From the NCBI GenBank assembly GCA_905210435.1, contig CAJLWO010000008.1, forward strand, positions 7,507 through 71,506: 64,000 bases of DNA, given 5' to 3'. The stretch is from an uncultured Bacteroidales bacterium (lineage in GTDB: Bacteria > Bacteroidota > Bacteroidia > Bacteroidales > Muribaculaceae). Shown here in pieces: positions 8,051-16,293 of this stretch. Every line of letters starts with the position of its first letter. Position 1 is the first letter of the stretch. Under the pieces are notes generated by a model. The model searched no databases. It was not told the DNA's origin and saw only the letters and a program-made list of their open reading frames with translations. The translations under genes and the position numbers were made by a program.

Positions 8051-9103
8051 ATGGAACTTGCTAATAAGCATATTGATGACAATCTTCTTTCGGACATACG
8101 TCAATTGATTGAGTCGGCCAAAAGCCGTGTGGCAGCAACTGTCAACTCGACAATGACAATAATGTATTGGCATATAGGTGACCGTATCAATCGCGAATTG
8201 CTTGGGAATGAAAGGGCTACCTACGGCAAGCAGATAATCGCAAATCTTTCGCGCCGGCTGACAGAGCAATATGGCGGTAATCAATTCTCCGAGAAAAACC
8301 TGAACCGTATGCGTCTTTTCGCTGAGAGATTTAATGATTTATCAATTTGGACACCACTGGTGTCCAAATTGCCATGGTCTCATTTTCTGCAAGTTATGTC
8401 TGTCAATGGCGATTTGGCTCGAAATTTTTATCTGACAATGGCCGCCGACCAGCGTTGGTCTAAACGTACGCTCAAAGCTAAAATAGACGGAATGCTTTAC
8501 GAACGTACTGCTATATCCAAACGTCCCGAAGCTGTAATTACTGATATGCTAAATGAGTTGCGCGATGAACGTAAGATGACGGCTGACCTTGTATTCCAAG
8601 ATCCTTATGTCCTCGATTTTCTCGGATTGCATGACGCCTATTCCGAAAAAGATCTTGAAAATGCAATTATTGCAGAACTTCAGAATTTTATAACCGAATT
8701 GGGCAATGATTTTGCATTCCTTGCCCGACAGAAACGTATTACAATAGATAATGAGGATTATTACATCGACTTGCTCTTCTATCATCGCCGTTTGCGTTGT
8801 CTTGTTGCAATTGACTTGAAACTTGGTAAATTCCAGGCCGGTTATAAGGGACAAATGGAGTTGTATCTCCGTTGGCTCGAAAAGTATGATATGGCCGAAG
8901 GTGAGAACCGCCCCATAGGTCTGATTCTGTGTGCCGGTAAAAATGAAGAACACATAGAACTGATGCATCTCAACGACAGTAATATCCGTGTTGCGGATTA
9001 TTTGACAAAATTACCGGAGCGCCGCCTGCTTGAACAGAAATTGCAGCAAGCTATCCAATGTGCCCGTTATCGTCTGGATAACCGGCGGGGTGAATCTCTC
9101 TAA
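8051..9103 (+). CDS. DUF1016 / YhcG-type PDDEXK nuclease-domain protein
   Basis: This 350-residue protein has the N-terminal DUF1016 helical domain (LIESAKSRVAATVNSTMTIMYWHIGDRI, then YGKQIIANLSRRL) and the C-terminal YhcG PDDEXK fold, where YYIDLLFYHRRLRCLVAIDLKLGKF holds the acidic residues and the D-x-K lysine. Family members are predicted DNA nucleases and often travel with restriction or toxin-like genes. Here it stands alone with its own promoter, between coaX and a helicase gene. Its codons are visibly more AT-rich than those of its neighbours, which suggests transfer. No antitoxin, methylase or specificity partner is adjacent, so the biological role is open. Confidence 0.88.
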   Translation: MELANKHIDDNLLSDIRQLIESAKSRVAATVNSTMTIMYWHIGDRINRELLGNERATYGKQIIANLSRRLTEQYGGNQFSEKNLNRMRLFAERFNDLSIWTPLVSKLPWSHFLQVMSVNGDLARNFYLTMAADQRWSKRTLKAKIDGMLYERTAISKRPEAVITDMLNELRDERKMTADLVFQDPYVLDFLGLHDAYSEKDLENAIIAELQNFITELGNDFAFLARQKRITIDNEDYYIDLLFYHRRLRCLVAIDLKLGKFQAGYKGQMELYLRWLEKYDMAEGENRPIGLILCAGKNEEHIELMHLNDSNIRVADYLTKLPERRLLEQKLQQAIQCARYRLDNRRGESL

Positions 9104-9224
9104 TCCGTTGAAAGGCAAATTGACTTATGATTATCATATAATATTGTTCCATTACGATATTTCCCTATTTCTGTGAATCTGTAAATTTATCCGGCTTTCC
9201 GTCAAAAGTCAGAGTAAGTTGTTA

Positions 9225-9232
9225 TATCTTTG
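9225..9232 (+). promoter_or_regulatory. Probable -7 box for the DEAD-box helicase gene
   Basis: TATCTTTG fits TAnnTTTG; no good TTTG lies 19-21 bp upstream. It would give an AT-rich leader of about 130 nt before the chosen start at 9369. Nothing else was seen in the 265-bp gap 9104-9368. Confidence 0.45.
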
Positions 9233-9368
9233 TATAATATTTGGGATATCGTGTTTTTGGCGGTATTTGCCATAATATGTTATTCGATAATTTGTCATAT
9301 TCGTCATTCGTATGTATTTGTATGGATATGATGGATTGTATTTTGATTTATATATAAAACTCAAGAAT

Positions 9369-11135
9369 ATGACATTTGAAGAATTAGGAGTAAGCGCGCC
9401 GTTGTTGAAGGCCGTTGAAGAGCTTGGATTTGAACAGCCTATGCCCGTGCAGGCGCAGGTGATACCCCATTTGCTCAGTAAGGAGGGCGACGTGGTGGCC
9501 CTCGCACAGACCGGTACCGGCAAGACGGCCGCGTTCGGCCTGCCGGTGCTGCAGCGTATCGACCCCGCCAACCATTCGCCGCAGGCGCTGATTCTCGCTC
9601 CGACACGCGAACTTTGTCTGCAGATAGCATCCGACCTCGCCGATTTCTCGAAATATCTCCCTGATGTGAAGGTGCTTCCCGTCTATGGCGGTTCGAGCAT
9701 CGAGAGCCAGATACGTTCGCTCCGCGGCGGCGTGCAGATTATTGTCGCCACTCCGGGACGTCTGATCGACCTCATCAACCGCGGTGTGGCAAAACTCGGT
9801 GATGTGCACACCGTGATACTCGACGAAGCCGACGAGATGCTCAACATGGGCTTCCTCGACTCAATCAACGAAATCCTCGACCATGTGCCCGCCCAGCGCA
9901 AGATGCTGATGTTCTCGGCCACGATGCCCCCCGAAATCGGGAAAATAGCGAAGAAATACATGCACGACCCTGTCGAGTTCGTCGTCGGCACGCGCAATGA
10001 AGGCGCGGCCAACGTAAAGCATATCTACTACATGGTCAATGCCCGCGACAAATATCTCGCTCTCAAACGCATAGTCGACTATACCCCAAATATCTACGCC
10101 ATCATATTCTGCCGCACGCGCCGCGACACCCAGGAGATTGCCGACAATCTGTGTCAGGACGGCTACAACGCCGAAGCGCTTCACGGCGACCTGTCGCAGC
10201 AGCAGCGCGACATCGTGATGAAAAAATTCCGCGACCGAGTCGTGAAGATTCTCGTTGCCACCGATGTCGCCGCCCGCGGTCTTGATGTCGACGACCTTAC
10301 CCACGTCATCAACTACGGCCTGCCCGAGGATACCGCCGTCTACACCCACCGTTCGGGCCGTACAGGCCGCGCGGGCAAGACCGGCGTATCCGTAGCCATA
10401 ATCCACTCCCGCGAGAAAGGGCGCCTGCGCGAAATCGAGCGTATCATAGGCAAGAAGTTCGAACGCAAGGACGTGCCTACCCCCGAGCAGATTATCGAGA
10501 AGCAGCTCTACTCGCTCGCCGACCGTATCGAGAAAGTTCAGGTCAACGATGCCGAGATGGACCGCTATCTTCCCGGTGTCATCAAAAAACTCGGCTGGCT
10601 TTCGGCCGACGACCTTATACGCCGTGTGCTTTCGCTTGAGTTCCAGCGTCTTCTCGACTATTACAAGGATGCTCCCTCCATTGATTTCATTGATGAAAAG
10701 CCGTCGAGGAAAGATAAAAAGGATAAGGAGAAATCCTCTCCTCGTTCCGACAAGGAGAAAGACCGCCGCACCGCCGAGAAAGGTATGGAGCGCATCTACA
10801 TAAACCTCGGTAAGAACGACGGTTTCTATGCCGGCAATCTCATCGACATGCTCAACAAGAATATCGAGGGACCGCGCGTCGATGTAGGCCGTATCGACCT
10901 GATGCCGGGCTACTCGCTGTTCGATATACGCAAAAAGGATGCGCAGAGGGTGGTACATTCGCTCAAAGGGCTTGATTTCATGGGTAAGCGCATATACAGC
11001 GAAGTTGCGGATGCCGACAAGGATTATGCCCGCGCATCAACCCGCAAGGCGCGCGAGAGCCGCGGAGCCGATGCCACCAATCCGTTCTTCGACAAGAAAG
11101 GTCGGGGTGCGGGTAGGAAATCTCGAAAAAAATAA
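9369..11135 (+). CDS. DEAD-box ATP-dependent RNA helicase with DbpA-type C-terminal domain
   Basis: This 588-residue enzyme should unwind RNA duplexes in ribosome assembly or mRNA turnover, as DeaD/CsdA does. The motifs appear in order: Q-motif region (FEQPMPVQAQVIP), Walker A AQTGTGKT (about 46-53), PTREL, DEAD (about 154), SAT, and the C-terminal HRSGRTGRAG. After a charged Lys/Asp/Ser linker near residues 440-475 comes a DbpA-like RNA-binding domain (RIYINLGKNDGF through KGLDFMGKRIY) and a basic tail. The start at 9369 gives MTFEELGV, normal for the family; an ATG at 9312 adds 19 unlikely residues. The long leader would suit cold-induced control, which is only a suggestion. Confidence 0.93.
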   Translation: MTFEELGVSAPLLKAVEELGFEQPMPVQAQVIPHLLSKEGDVVALAQTGTGKTAAFGLPVLQRIDPANHSPQALILAPTRELCLQIASDLADFSKYLPDVKVLPVYGGSSIESQIRSLRGGVQIIVATPGRLIDLINRGVAKLGDVHTVILDEADEMLNMGFLDSINEILDHVPAQRKMLMFSATMPPEIGKIAKKYMHDPVEFVVGTRNEGAANVKHIYYMVNARDKYLALKRIVDYTPNIYAIIFCRTRRDTQEIADNLCQDGYNAEALHGDLSQQQRDIVMKKFRDRVVKILVATDVAARGLDVDDLTHVINYGLPEDTAVYTHRSGRTGRAGKTGVSVAIIHSREKGRLREIERIIGKKFERKDVPTPEQIIEKQLYSLADRIEKVQVNDAEMDRYLPGVIKKLGWLSADDLIRRVLSLEFQRLLDYYKDAPSIDFIDEKPSRKDKKDKEKSSPRSDKEKDRRTAEKGMERIYINLGKNDGFYAGNLIDMLNKNIEGPRVDVGRIDLMPGYSLFDIRKKDAQRVVHSLKGLDFMGKRIYSEVADADKDYARASTRKARESRGADATNPFFDKKGRGAGRKSRKK

Positions 11136-11148
11136 CCATATTTGCATT

Positions 11149-11259
11149 CTGTTGCAGGACTCCGGATTTGTAGGGACGCACGGTCTGTGCGTCCGGCGAA
11201 AAACGCGTCTCAAACCCGTACTGACCGTGCGTCCACGCCAAATTGGAGTTCTGCAACAG
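11149..11259. repeat. TGTAGGG double-hairpin element inside an outer inverted repeat
   Basis: The outer 15-bp arms are CTGTTGCAGGACTCC at 11149-11163 and its complement at 11245-11259 with small differences. Inside are a left core (TGTAGGGACGCAC..., from 11169) and a truncated right core (GACCGTGCGTCC, about 11223-11234). It lies between the helicase and the DUF3256 gene. See the family comparison in the findings. Confidence 0.75.
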
Positions 11260-11287
11260 CCTCAAACGATAAAAACGCTTTTCAACG

Positions 11288-11920
11288 ATGTCACGGTTCA
11301 TACTCTCAATCATGGCCCTGCTGGGCGCGGTCACGGTGTCGGCGCAGATGACACCCCGCAGCGTGCTGACTACGGCGCCTGAAAAGGTGCTGCTCACAAT
11401 CGACGCCTCCACTCTCCTCGACATGCTCGACTATTATGAAAACGGGGTGGCGCGTACCGTAAAGAACAAAGCCGGCGAGGATGCAGTCATTACCGAGATG
11501 ACGGAATCGACAATCACGCTCAGTACCGGCGCGGCGCACAGTATCTCGTTTGCCATACTCCCTTACGGCAAGTCGTCAGTAATTATGGCGGTGGACCGTG
11601 TTGACTCCCCGTCGACCGATGCTGTCGTGACATTCTATGACTCTCGCTGGAAACAGCTTGACTCCCGCAAACTGCTCCGGTTCCCCTCGCTTGCCGACTG
11701 GACAGGCAAACTGTCGCCCGACAAAATGGAGGAGATTGAAAACGCGTTGCCCTTCCTCATGGTCGACGCCCGGTATAATCCCGCTACTTCAACACTGACC
11801 TTTACCCCTCAGATTGGCGATTACGTATCGGTCGAGAACGCCGACAGGGTGAAGGACGCCCTTGCTCCGCAGCTCGATTATGTCTGGTCGGGTAAATCAT
11901 TCAAGCCTGTTAAGCGATGA
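11288..11920 (+). CDS. DUF3256 family exported protein
   Basis: This 210-residue protein has an N-terminal signal peptide (cleavage near VSAQ, about residue 20), so it is periplasmic or surface-associated. The mature sequence, with PEKVLLTIDASTLLDMLDYYENG and a closing FTPQIGDYVSVENADRVKDAL, matches the Bacteroidales family I know as DUF3256, whose function is undescribed. Its stop overlaps the xseA start by four bases (ATGA), implying translational coupling with exonuclease VII. I recall the same neighbour pairing in other Bacteroidales, but no link between the functions is evident. Confidence 0.75.
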   Translation: MSRFILSIMALLGAVTVSAQMTPRSVLTTAPEKVLLTIDASTLLDMLDYYENGVARTVKNKAGEDAVITEMTESTITLSTGAAHSISFAILPYGKSSVIMAVDRVDSPSTDAVVTFYDSRWKQLDSRKLLRFPSLADWTGKLSPDKMEEIENALPFLMVDARYNPATSTLTFTPQIGDYVSVENADRVKDALAPQLDYVWSGKSFKPVKR

Positions 11921-13266
11921 CAGCCCGACTGCGTAAGAGCGACCCCGTGCTTCTTTCAGAGGCTGCGGACGAGGAGAAATCGATGACCATATCCCGGTTG
12001 TGCGCCCTGTTGCAGAAACTTGTCAAAGTGCCTGAGGTGTCCGACGTATGGGTAGTGGGGGAGCTGTCCGATTTCAACCTCCGCGGCGGCCATTGCTATG
12101 CCGACATTGTGGAGAAGGATGACGACGGGAAGCCGGTGGCAAAGATGCCGCTGCGTATCTGGAACTATCAGTTCGCCGCCCTCAACGCCAAGTTTATGGG
12201 GGGCACCGGACAGCCGTTGGCCACCGGACTGAAAGTGAGGGTGCGCGTGGCGCCGAGCATCCATAAGCTCTACGGACTATCTGTAATAGCGTCTGACATC
12301 GACCCCGCCTACACGATGGGCGACCTGATGCGGCGCCGTCAGGAAATCATCGACCGTCTCACACGCGAGGGTGTCATCGACCTCAACCGCCGCCTTGCGT
12401 GGCCCGATGTGCCTACACGGCTTGCCGTCATATCGTCACCTTTCGCGGCCGGCTACGGCGATTTCCTCAATCAGCTTTTCAACAACGAGGCCCGCATACG
12501 CTTTGATGTCAGACTGTTCGAGGCCATGATGCAGGGCGAAAAAGCGTGCCCGACCATACTTGCAGCCCTCGAACGCATAGCTGCCGAAGCCGACCGCTGG
12601 GACGGCGTGGTCATAATACGTGGCGGCGGAGCGTCGCTCGACCTGCAATGCTTCGAGGACTACAACCTCGCGGCCGCCGTGGCACAGTTCCCGCTCCCGG
12701 TCATGATTGGCATAGGCCACGAACGCGACATCACCGTGCTCGACTACGTAGCCAACCGCCGTGTAAAGACGCCGACTGCCGCTGCAGAATGGTTCATCAA
12801 GCGCGGTGAATCCCTTCTCAACCGCCTTAATTCCATAGGCGGCGCGCTCCTGCAGCGAGCCACCGACCTGATGGCAGCCGAGAAAGAACAGCTCAGTTAT
12901 TTCGAAGGGGTAATATCCGTATTCCCCCTCAATGCCGTGCGGCATGCCGACACAAAGCTCACCAACAGCGTAAACGCGCTGTCCAACATAACCACACGCC
13001 GTATCATTCCCGCTCTTGAGAAAATCAACGCGATGCAGGAGCGGATAGAGCAGGCCGTGCAGTCGGCTGTCGCTCTCCGGCTCGACCGCCTCGCCGCCGA
13101 CGAGCGTCTGCTGAAAGCGCTCTCGCCACAGGCCGTACTTGCGCGCGGATACTCCGTGACACGTTGCGGCGGCTGCATCCTGACCGACGCATCCGCAGTA
13201 GCGCCAGGCGCCGAACTCACGACGCAACTCGCCTCCGGCGAAATAACATCGACAGTAAAAGATTAA
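11917..13266 (+). CDS. xseA: Exodeoxyribonuclease VII large subunit
   Basis: XseA and XseB form exonuclease VII, which degrades single-stranded DNA in both directions during mismatch and recombination repair. The 449-residue protein has an N-terminal OB-fold (PEVSDVWVVGELSDF...GHCYADI, about 30-120) and the exonuclease core (RLAVISSPFAAGYGDFLNQL, IIRGGGASLDLQCFEDYNLA, IGIGHERDITVLDYVANRRVKTPTAAAEW), then a long helical region and a C-terminal RGYS motif. All family blocks are intact. xseB follows 130 bp downstream, separated by a repeat element (13301-13369). Confidence 0.96.
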   Translation: MTARLRKSDPVLLSEAADEEKSMTISRLCALLQKLVKVPEVSDVWVVGELSDFNLRGGHCYADIVEKDDDGKPVAKMPLRIWNYQFAALNAKFMGGTGQPLATGLKVRVRVAPSIHKLYGLSVIASDIDPAYTMGDLMRRRQEIIDRLTREGVIDLNRRLAWPDVPTRLAVISSPFAAGYGDFLNQLFNNEARIRFDVRLFEAMMQGEKACPTILAALERIAAEADRWDGVVIIRGGGASLDLQCFEDYNLAAAVAQFPLPVMIGIGHERDITVLDYVANRRVKTPTAAAEWFIKRGESLLNRLNSIGGALLQRATDLMAAEKEQLSYFEGVISVFPLNAVRHADTKLTNSVNALSNITTRRIIPALEKINAMQERIEQAVQSAVALRLDRLAADERLLKALSPQAVLARGYSVTRCGGCILTDASAVAPGAELTTQLASGEITSTVKD

Positions 13267-13300
13267 AGCAATCTTAATTACAAATCCTCAAATTATAGGA

Positions 13301-13369
13301 GGGGTGTTGCAAAACTCAAAATATACCGATTAAATTGTAGGGACGCGATACAGCCGTTTTCAACACCCC
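13301..13369. repeat. Reduced element: outer GGGGTGTTG arms with a half TGTAGGG core
   Basis: Outer inverted arms GGGGTGTTGCAAAAC (13301-13315) and GTTTTCAACACCCC (13356-13369, one base missing in the pairing) enclose a single TGTAGGGACGC stretch from 13336. It sits between xseA and xseB, two subunits normally co-expressed, so it would form a hairpin in the shared mRNA. Confidence 0.7.
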
Positions 13370-13396
13370 GACTGACTCAAAATAAACAATTGCAAT

Positions 13397-13618
13397 ATGG
13401 AAATAGCAGATACCAACGTGAAAGATATGTCGTACCGCGATGCCGTCAACGAACTCGACACAATACTGCGCGAGATGCAGAGCGACAATTGCGACATCGA
13501 CAAACTGTCGGCAATGACGCGCCGCGCCACCGAACTTATCACCGAATGCCGCAACCGCCTTACTGCCACCGACGAGGAGCTGCGCAATATCCTCGCAACT
13601 CTCACCCCGAAATCATAA
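13397..13618 (+). CDS. xseB: Exodeoxyribonuclease VII small subunit
   Basis: This 73-residue helical subunit binds and activates XseA. The sequence MSYRDAVNELDTILREMQSDNCDIDKLSAMTRRATELITECRNRL follows the family pattern (SYEEAL.ELE.IV..LE....LDE....Y..G..L...C...L). An alternative upstream ATG at 13427 lies within the gene; the start at 13397 gives MEIADTNV. It follows xseA on the same strand. Confidence 0.93.
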   Translation: MEIADTNVKDMSYRDAVNELDTILREMQSDNCDIDKLSAMTRRATELITECRNRLTATDEELRNILATLTPKS

Positions 13619-13685
13619 CCGCACTTAAGTCTGACATATCAATCGGAAAAAGAATGTCGCAAAATTGATGTTGACGCCTGCATGA

Positions 13686-13715
13686 TGTAGGGCTGCATCC
13701 CGGTGCAGCCCTACA
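13686..13715. repeat. TGTAGGGCTGCA hairpin (type B core)
   Basis: A 30-nt near-perfect hairpin has arms TGTAGGGCTGCA and TGCAGCCCTACA with a TCCCGG loop region. It is a single-core relative of the two-core element at 54694-54774. Located between the convergent xseB and GH92-remnant frames, it can serve as a terminator. Confidence 0.75.
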
Positions 13716-13752
13716 AGATGGTGGAATATATTATAAGTTCTTCGACACCATC

Positions 13753-13815
13753 AAGTCAGACAAGTCCGACCGGTCTGACATGTCTGACCTGTCAGACTCG
13801 TCCGACCGGTCGGAT
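13753..13815. repeat. Seven-unit 9-bp tandem array NNGTCNGAC
   Basis: Seven contiguous 9-bp units each contain GTCNGAC (last unit GTCGGAT); the first two bases and the middle base vary. Each heptamer is a hyphenated palindrome, so the array reads alike on both strands. It is non-coding, between xseB and the GH92 remnant. Confidence 0.8.
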
Positions 13816-13821
13816 ACCGCT

Positions 13822-14229
13822 TTACTGCGCCGTAGGTGCGAGCCATAGCTCAAGCACACCTCCGCGGGCATAATCGGCATGCGAAACCTGCAATGCCGTC
13901 AGCTCCTTGCCGTTGAGTACGGCACGCTTTATGTAATAGTTGTCGGGTGCATTGTCATGCACGATGATTTTGAACTCTTCCCCCGGGCAGTATTCCGGAT
14001 TGAGACGCTGCGTGATTTCATCGAAAATCGGCGACGTAATGTCGTAGGCCGGCGATGACGACGAACCTCCGTCGATTGAGAACAGTCCGATTGACATCAG
14101 TGCCGACAGCGCGCCCATCTGCCCCCGGTCTTCGTCCTGACCGCCATAGCAGAGGTCGGGAGAGGTGCCCCCGTAGGCCTGACGGCGCACGCGGCGCACC
14201 CAGTATTTTTTATTACGGATACTCCTAAT
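13822..14229 (-). pseudogene. C-terminal remnant of a GH92 alpha-mannosidase
   Basis: The 135-codon reading frame matches the end of glycoside hydrolase family 92 (exo-acting alpha-mannosidases): YWVRRVRRQAYGG, GGQDEDRGQMGALSALMSIGLF (family form GNDDxGQMSAWYV), then SPIFDEITQ, APDNYYIKRAVLNGKEL and HADYARGGVLELWLAP. A full GH92 protein is about 700-780 residues with an export signal; here the N-terminal four fifths are missing, including most of the catalytic domain. The frame begins right after the ispF stop codon, in the same frame, with no ATG; a GTG at 14199 is the only start-like codon. No internal stop is present, so the deletion may be recent or a contig misjoin. Confidence 0.85.
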
Positions 14230-14721
14230 TTATCGGTAATTTATCAGTAGTGCGGTGGCCTGTGCGGCAATCCCCTCCTTGCGTCCCGTGAAGCCGAGCC
14301 GCTCAGTTGTGGTGGCCTTGACTGATACGCGGTCGTCGGCAATACCGAGGTCGTCGGCGAGCGTGGCAATCATCTGAGGAATATGAGGCAGAAGTTTGGG
14401 AGCCTGCGCTATTATCGTCACGTCGACATTGGATATGGTGTAGCCGCGTTCGGCAGTCATTTCGACCACTCGCCGCAGCAGCACACGCGAATCGACTCCG
14501 CGGTATTCCTCGGCTGTATCGGGAAAATGATACCCGATGTCGCGCAGGGCCAATGCTCCGAGCAGCGCGTCGCACAATGCGTGGATTGCCACATCGGCGT
14601 CGCTGTGTCCGAGCAGACCGAGTTCGTAAGGTATTTTCACTCCGCACAGCCATAACTCCCGCTCGGGAGCGAAGCGGTGCACGTCAAATCCGTTGCCGAC
14701 ACGTATATCCATATCTGTCAT
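14230..14721 (-). CDS. ispF: 2-C-methyl-D-erythritol 2,4-cyclodiphosphate synthase
   Basis: IspF cyclises CDP-methylerythritol 2-phosphate in the non-mevalonate isoprenoid pathway, as a zinc-dependent trimer in the cytoplasm. The metal and substrate motifs are intact: GNGFDVHRF at the start, [30 protein letters not shown] and the closing [18 protein letters not shown]. The length of 163 residues is normal. A start one or two codons later (MDIRVGNG) is possible. A TGTAGGG element (14749-14889) lies upstream. A GH92 remnant abuts its stop codon. Confidence 0.96.
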   Translation of the reverse strand: MTDMDIRVGNGFDVHRFAPERELWLCGVKIPYELGLLGHSDADVAIHALCDALLGALALRDIGYHFPDTAEEYRGVDSRVLLRRVVEMTAERGYTISNVDVTIIAQAPKLLPHIPQMIATLADDLGIADDRVSVKATTTERLGFTGRKEGIAAQATALLINYR

Positions 14722-14748
14722 GTTAAAAAACGCACATTATTTGTTGGC

Positions 14749-14889
14749 GGGGTATTGCTAAACTTCCAATTGTAGGGACGCACGGTCAGTGCATCCGGAA
14801 AGAGGATATTGATTATCAGTATATTCTCGGACGCACAGACCGTGCGTCCCTACATTGTTATCCGAAATTTTGCAGTTTTGCAACACCCC
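14749..14889. repeat. Complete TGTAGGG double-hairpin element with outer terminal repeats
   Basis: The outer 16-bp arms at 14749-14764 and 14874-14889 pair with two mismatches (GGGGTATTGCTAAACT against GGGGTGTTGCAAAACT). Inner cores run from TGTAGGG at 14771 and end with CCCTACA at 14854; each core holds its own small hairpin (GGACGCAC / GTGCGTCC type). It lies upstream of ispF and is the most complete copy in the window. Confidence 0.8.
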
Positions 14890-15003
14890 GCACACCCGGA
14901 TGGCTCATAAATACCCGATTATGACGCAGACGCGATTCATCGCGTCCGCACAAATTCGTCCGTATATTTCGGGTTTTGTAAGCCTCCTCATACATGCCTA
15001 TAA

Positions 15004-16215
15004 TTATTTGCGGCGGCCGAATATTTCGCTCAGGCCGTCCATATCGAATGTAAGCGAGAAGCGGAGCGTCTGGTCAAGCGGCGACTGCTGCGCTGTCGCT
15101 ATCATATATGAGGCGTCGAGGCGAAGCACATTGAGCGAGAAGCCGGCACCGATGCCGAAGTATTGGCGGTTGCCTTTGTACTGGCTTTCGTGGTAGTAGC
15201 CCGCGCGGAGGAAGAACTGCTGGTTGTAGGAATATTCCGCACCGAGTGAATAGGTAATCTCGCGCAACTCCTCCTTGAATCCGCCGGGAGCGTCGGAGAA
15301 TGACTTGAAGATACCCGTGATGGGCGACATGTCCTGCCACTCCTGCAATGCGTCGAGGTATTCGCGTTCGCCGTCGGTGTCGTCGGGGTAGTCGCTCTCT
15401 CGCGGACGCGCCGGCACGAGCAGCTTGTTGAGGTCAAGCGAAAGAGCCAGGTTGTGATAGTCGGCCAGCGGGAACGTGAAGGTTGTGCCGAGGCGCAGAT
15501 TGGTTGGAAGGAATGCCGGGTCTTCGCCGTTGTTGTAGTTGACTTTCGTACCGATGTTCGATATGTTCCATCCCCACGACCACTGGCACTCGTTGCGGCC
15601 TATGATGGGGTAGGTGGTGTAATATCCCGAGATGTCGGCCGAGAATGCCGATGCGCCTACTGTCTGGTCGCCGGCGTATGAGTTGGAGAAACCGAGGTCG
15701 GAATATATGTAGCGGAATACGACACCCATCGAGAATTTTTCCGACAGTTTACGCGAGTAGCCCACGTCAAACGACAGTTCGTAGGGATTGAGGCTCTGCG
15801 TGGTGATGCCGGAGGGGTCGTTGGTGTTCACTTCGCCGAGCGAGAAATAGCGCAGCGATGCCGATACGGCCTGATTGTCGTTGGAGCCGAGCTTCCAGTA
15901 GCCCGACACGTCGGCCAGGAAGATGTCGTTGACAAGTTTGCGCAGCCACGGTGTGTAGCTGAGCGATACGGCGGCCTTCGAGTAGGCGAACGCATATTTC
16001 GACGGGTTCCAGAACTGGGAGTAGGCGTCGGGGTCGGTGGCCGCGCCTATGTCGCCCATTGCGGCGCCGCGGGCATCGGGGGCTATGGAGAGGGATGTGA
16101 CGCCGGTCTCTATCGGGTTGAATTCGTTTTTGATATTGTCATCGGCGTATGCCCCCTCGGTGGCGAGGAGGCATACGGTGCCGAGAATTGTCGATTTTAT
16201 GAGAGTCGTTTTCAT
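15004..16215 (-). CDS. porV: Type IX secretion outer-membrane protein PorV (LptO)
   Basis: PorV is a 14-strand FadL-type barrel that accepts folded cargo from the type IX translocon and shuttles it to the PorU sortase. The 403-residue protein has a signal peptide (to about ADD, residue 25) and the PorV start pattern (NPIETGVTSLSIAPDARGAAMGDIGAATDPDAYSQFWNPSKYAF), and ends with LRFSLTFDMDGLSEIFGRRK. It lies 78 bp after porU on the same strand. A TATATTTG box at 16278-16271 suggests that it also has its own promoter. Confidence 0.93.
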   Translation of the reverse strand: MKTTLIKSTILGTVCLLATEGAYADDNIKNEFNPIETGVTSLSIAPDARGAAMGDIGAATDPDAYSQFWNPSKYAFAYSKAAVSLSYTPWLRKLVNDIFLADVSGYWKLGSNDNQAVSASLRYFSLGEVNTNDPSGITTQSLNPYELSFDVGYSRKLSEKFSMGVVFRYIYSDLGFSNSYAGDQTVGASAFSADISGYYTTYPIIGRNECQWSWGWNISNIGTKVNYNNGEDPAFLPTNLRLGTTFTFPLADYHNLALSLDLNKLLVPARPRESDYPDDTDGEREYLDALQEWQDMSPITGIFKSFSDAPGGFKEELREITYSLGAEYSYNQQFFLRAGYYHESQYKGNRQYFGIGAGFSLNVLRLDASYMIATAQQSPLDQTLRFSLTFDMDGLSEIFGRRK

Positions 16216-16270
16216 ATATTACTATAACTCTAAATTGCAAAATTTATTGTAGGTAACAGCATAAATTTTA

Positions 16271-16278
16271 CAAATATA
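16271..16278 (-). promoter_or_regulatory. Probable -7 box for porV
   Basis: TATATTTG on the minus strand lies in the porU-porV gap, about 55 bp before the porV start. The upstream TTTG would fall inside the end of porU and is not a clear match. Confidence 0.4.
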
Positions 16279-16293
16279 CAGGAGTCGTAGACC

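Noticed and set aside
8051..9103. A defence island around the DUF1016 gene, or linking it to the RhuM gene
   Set aside because: The two genes are 54 kb apart and the DNA between is housekeeping; no methylase, helicase-nuclease pair or toxin-antitoxin partner was found.
11149..11259. Possible insertion sequence or integron site
   Set aside because: The element is only about 110 bp, has no open frame, and no transposase or integrase lies in the window; it is better described as a REP/MITE-like repeat.
13753..13815. Possible CRISPR array
   Set aside because: Units are 9 bp with no spacers and no cas genes are near; it is a short tandem array.
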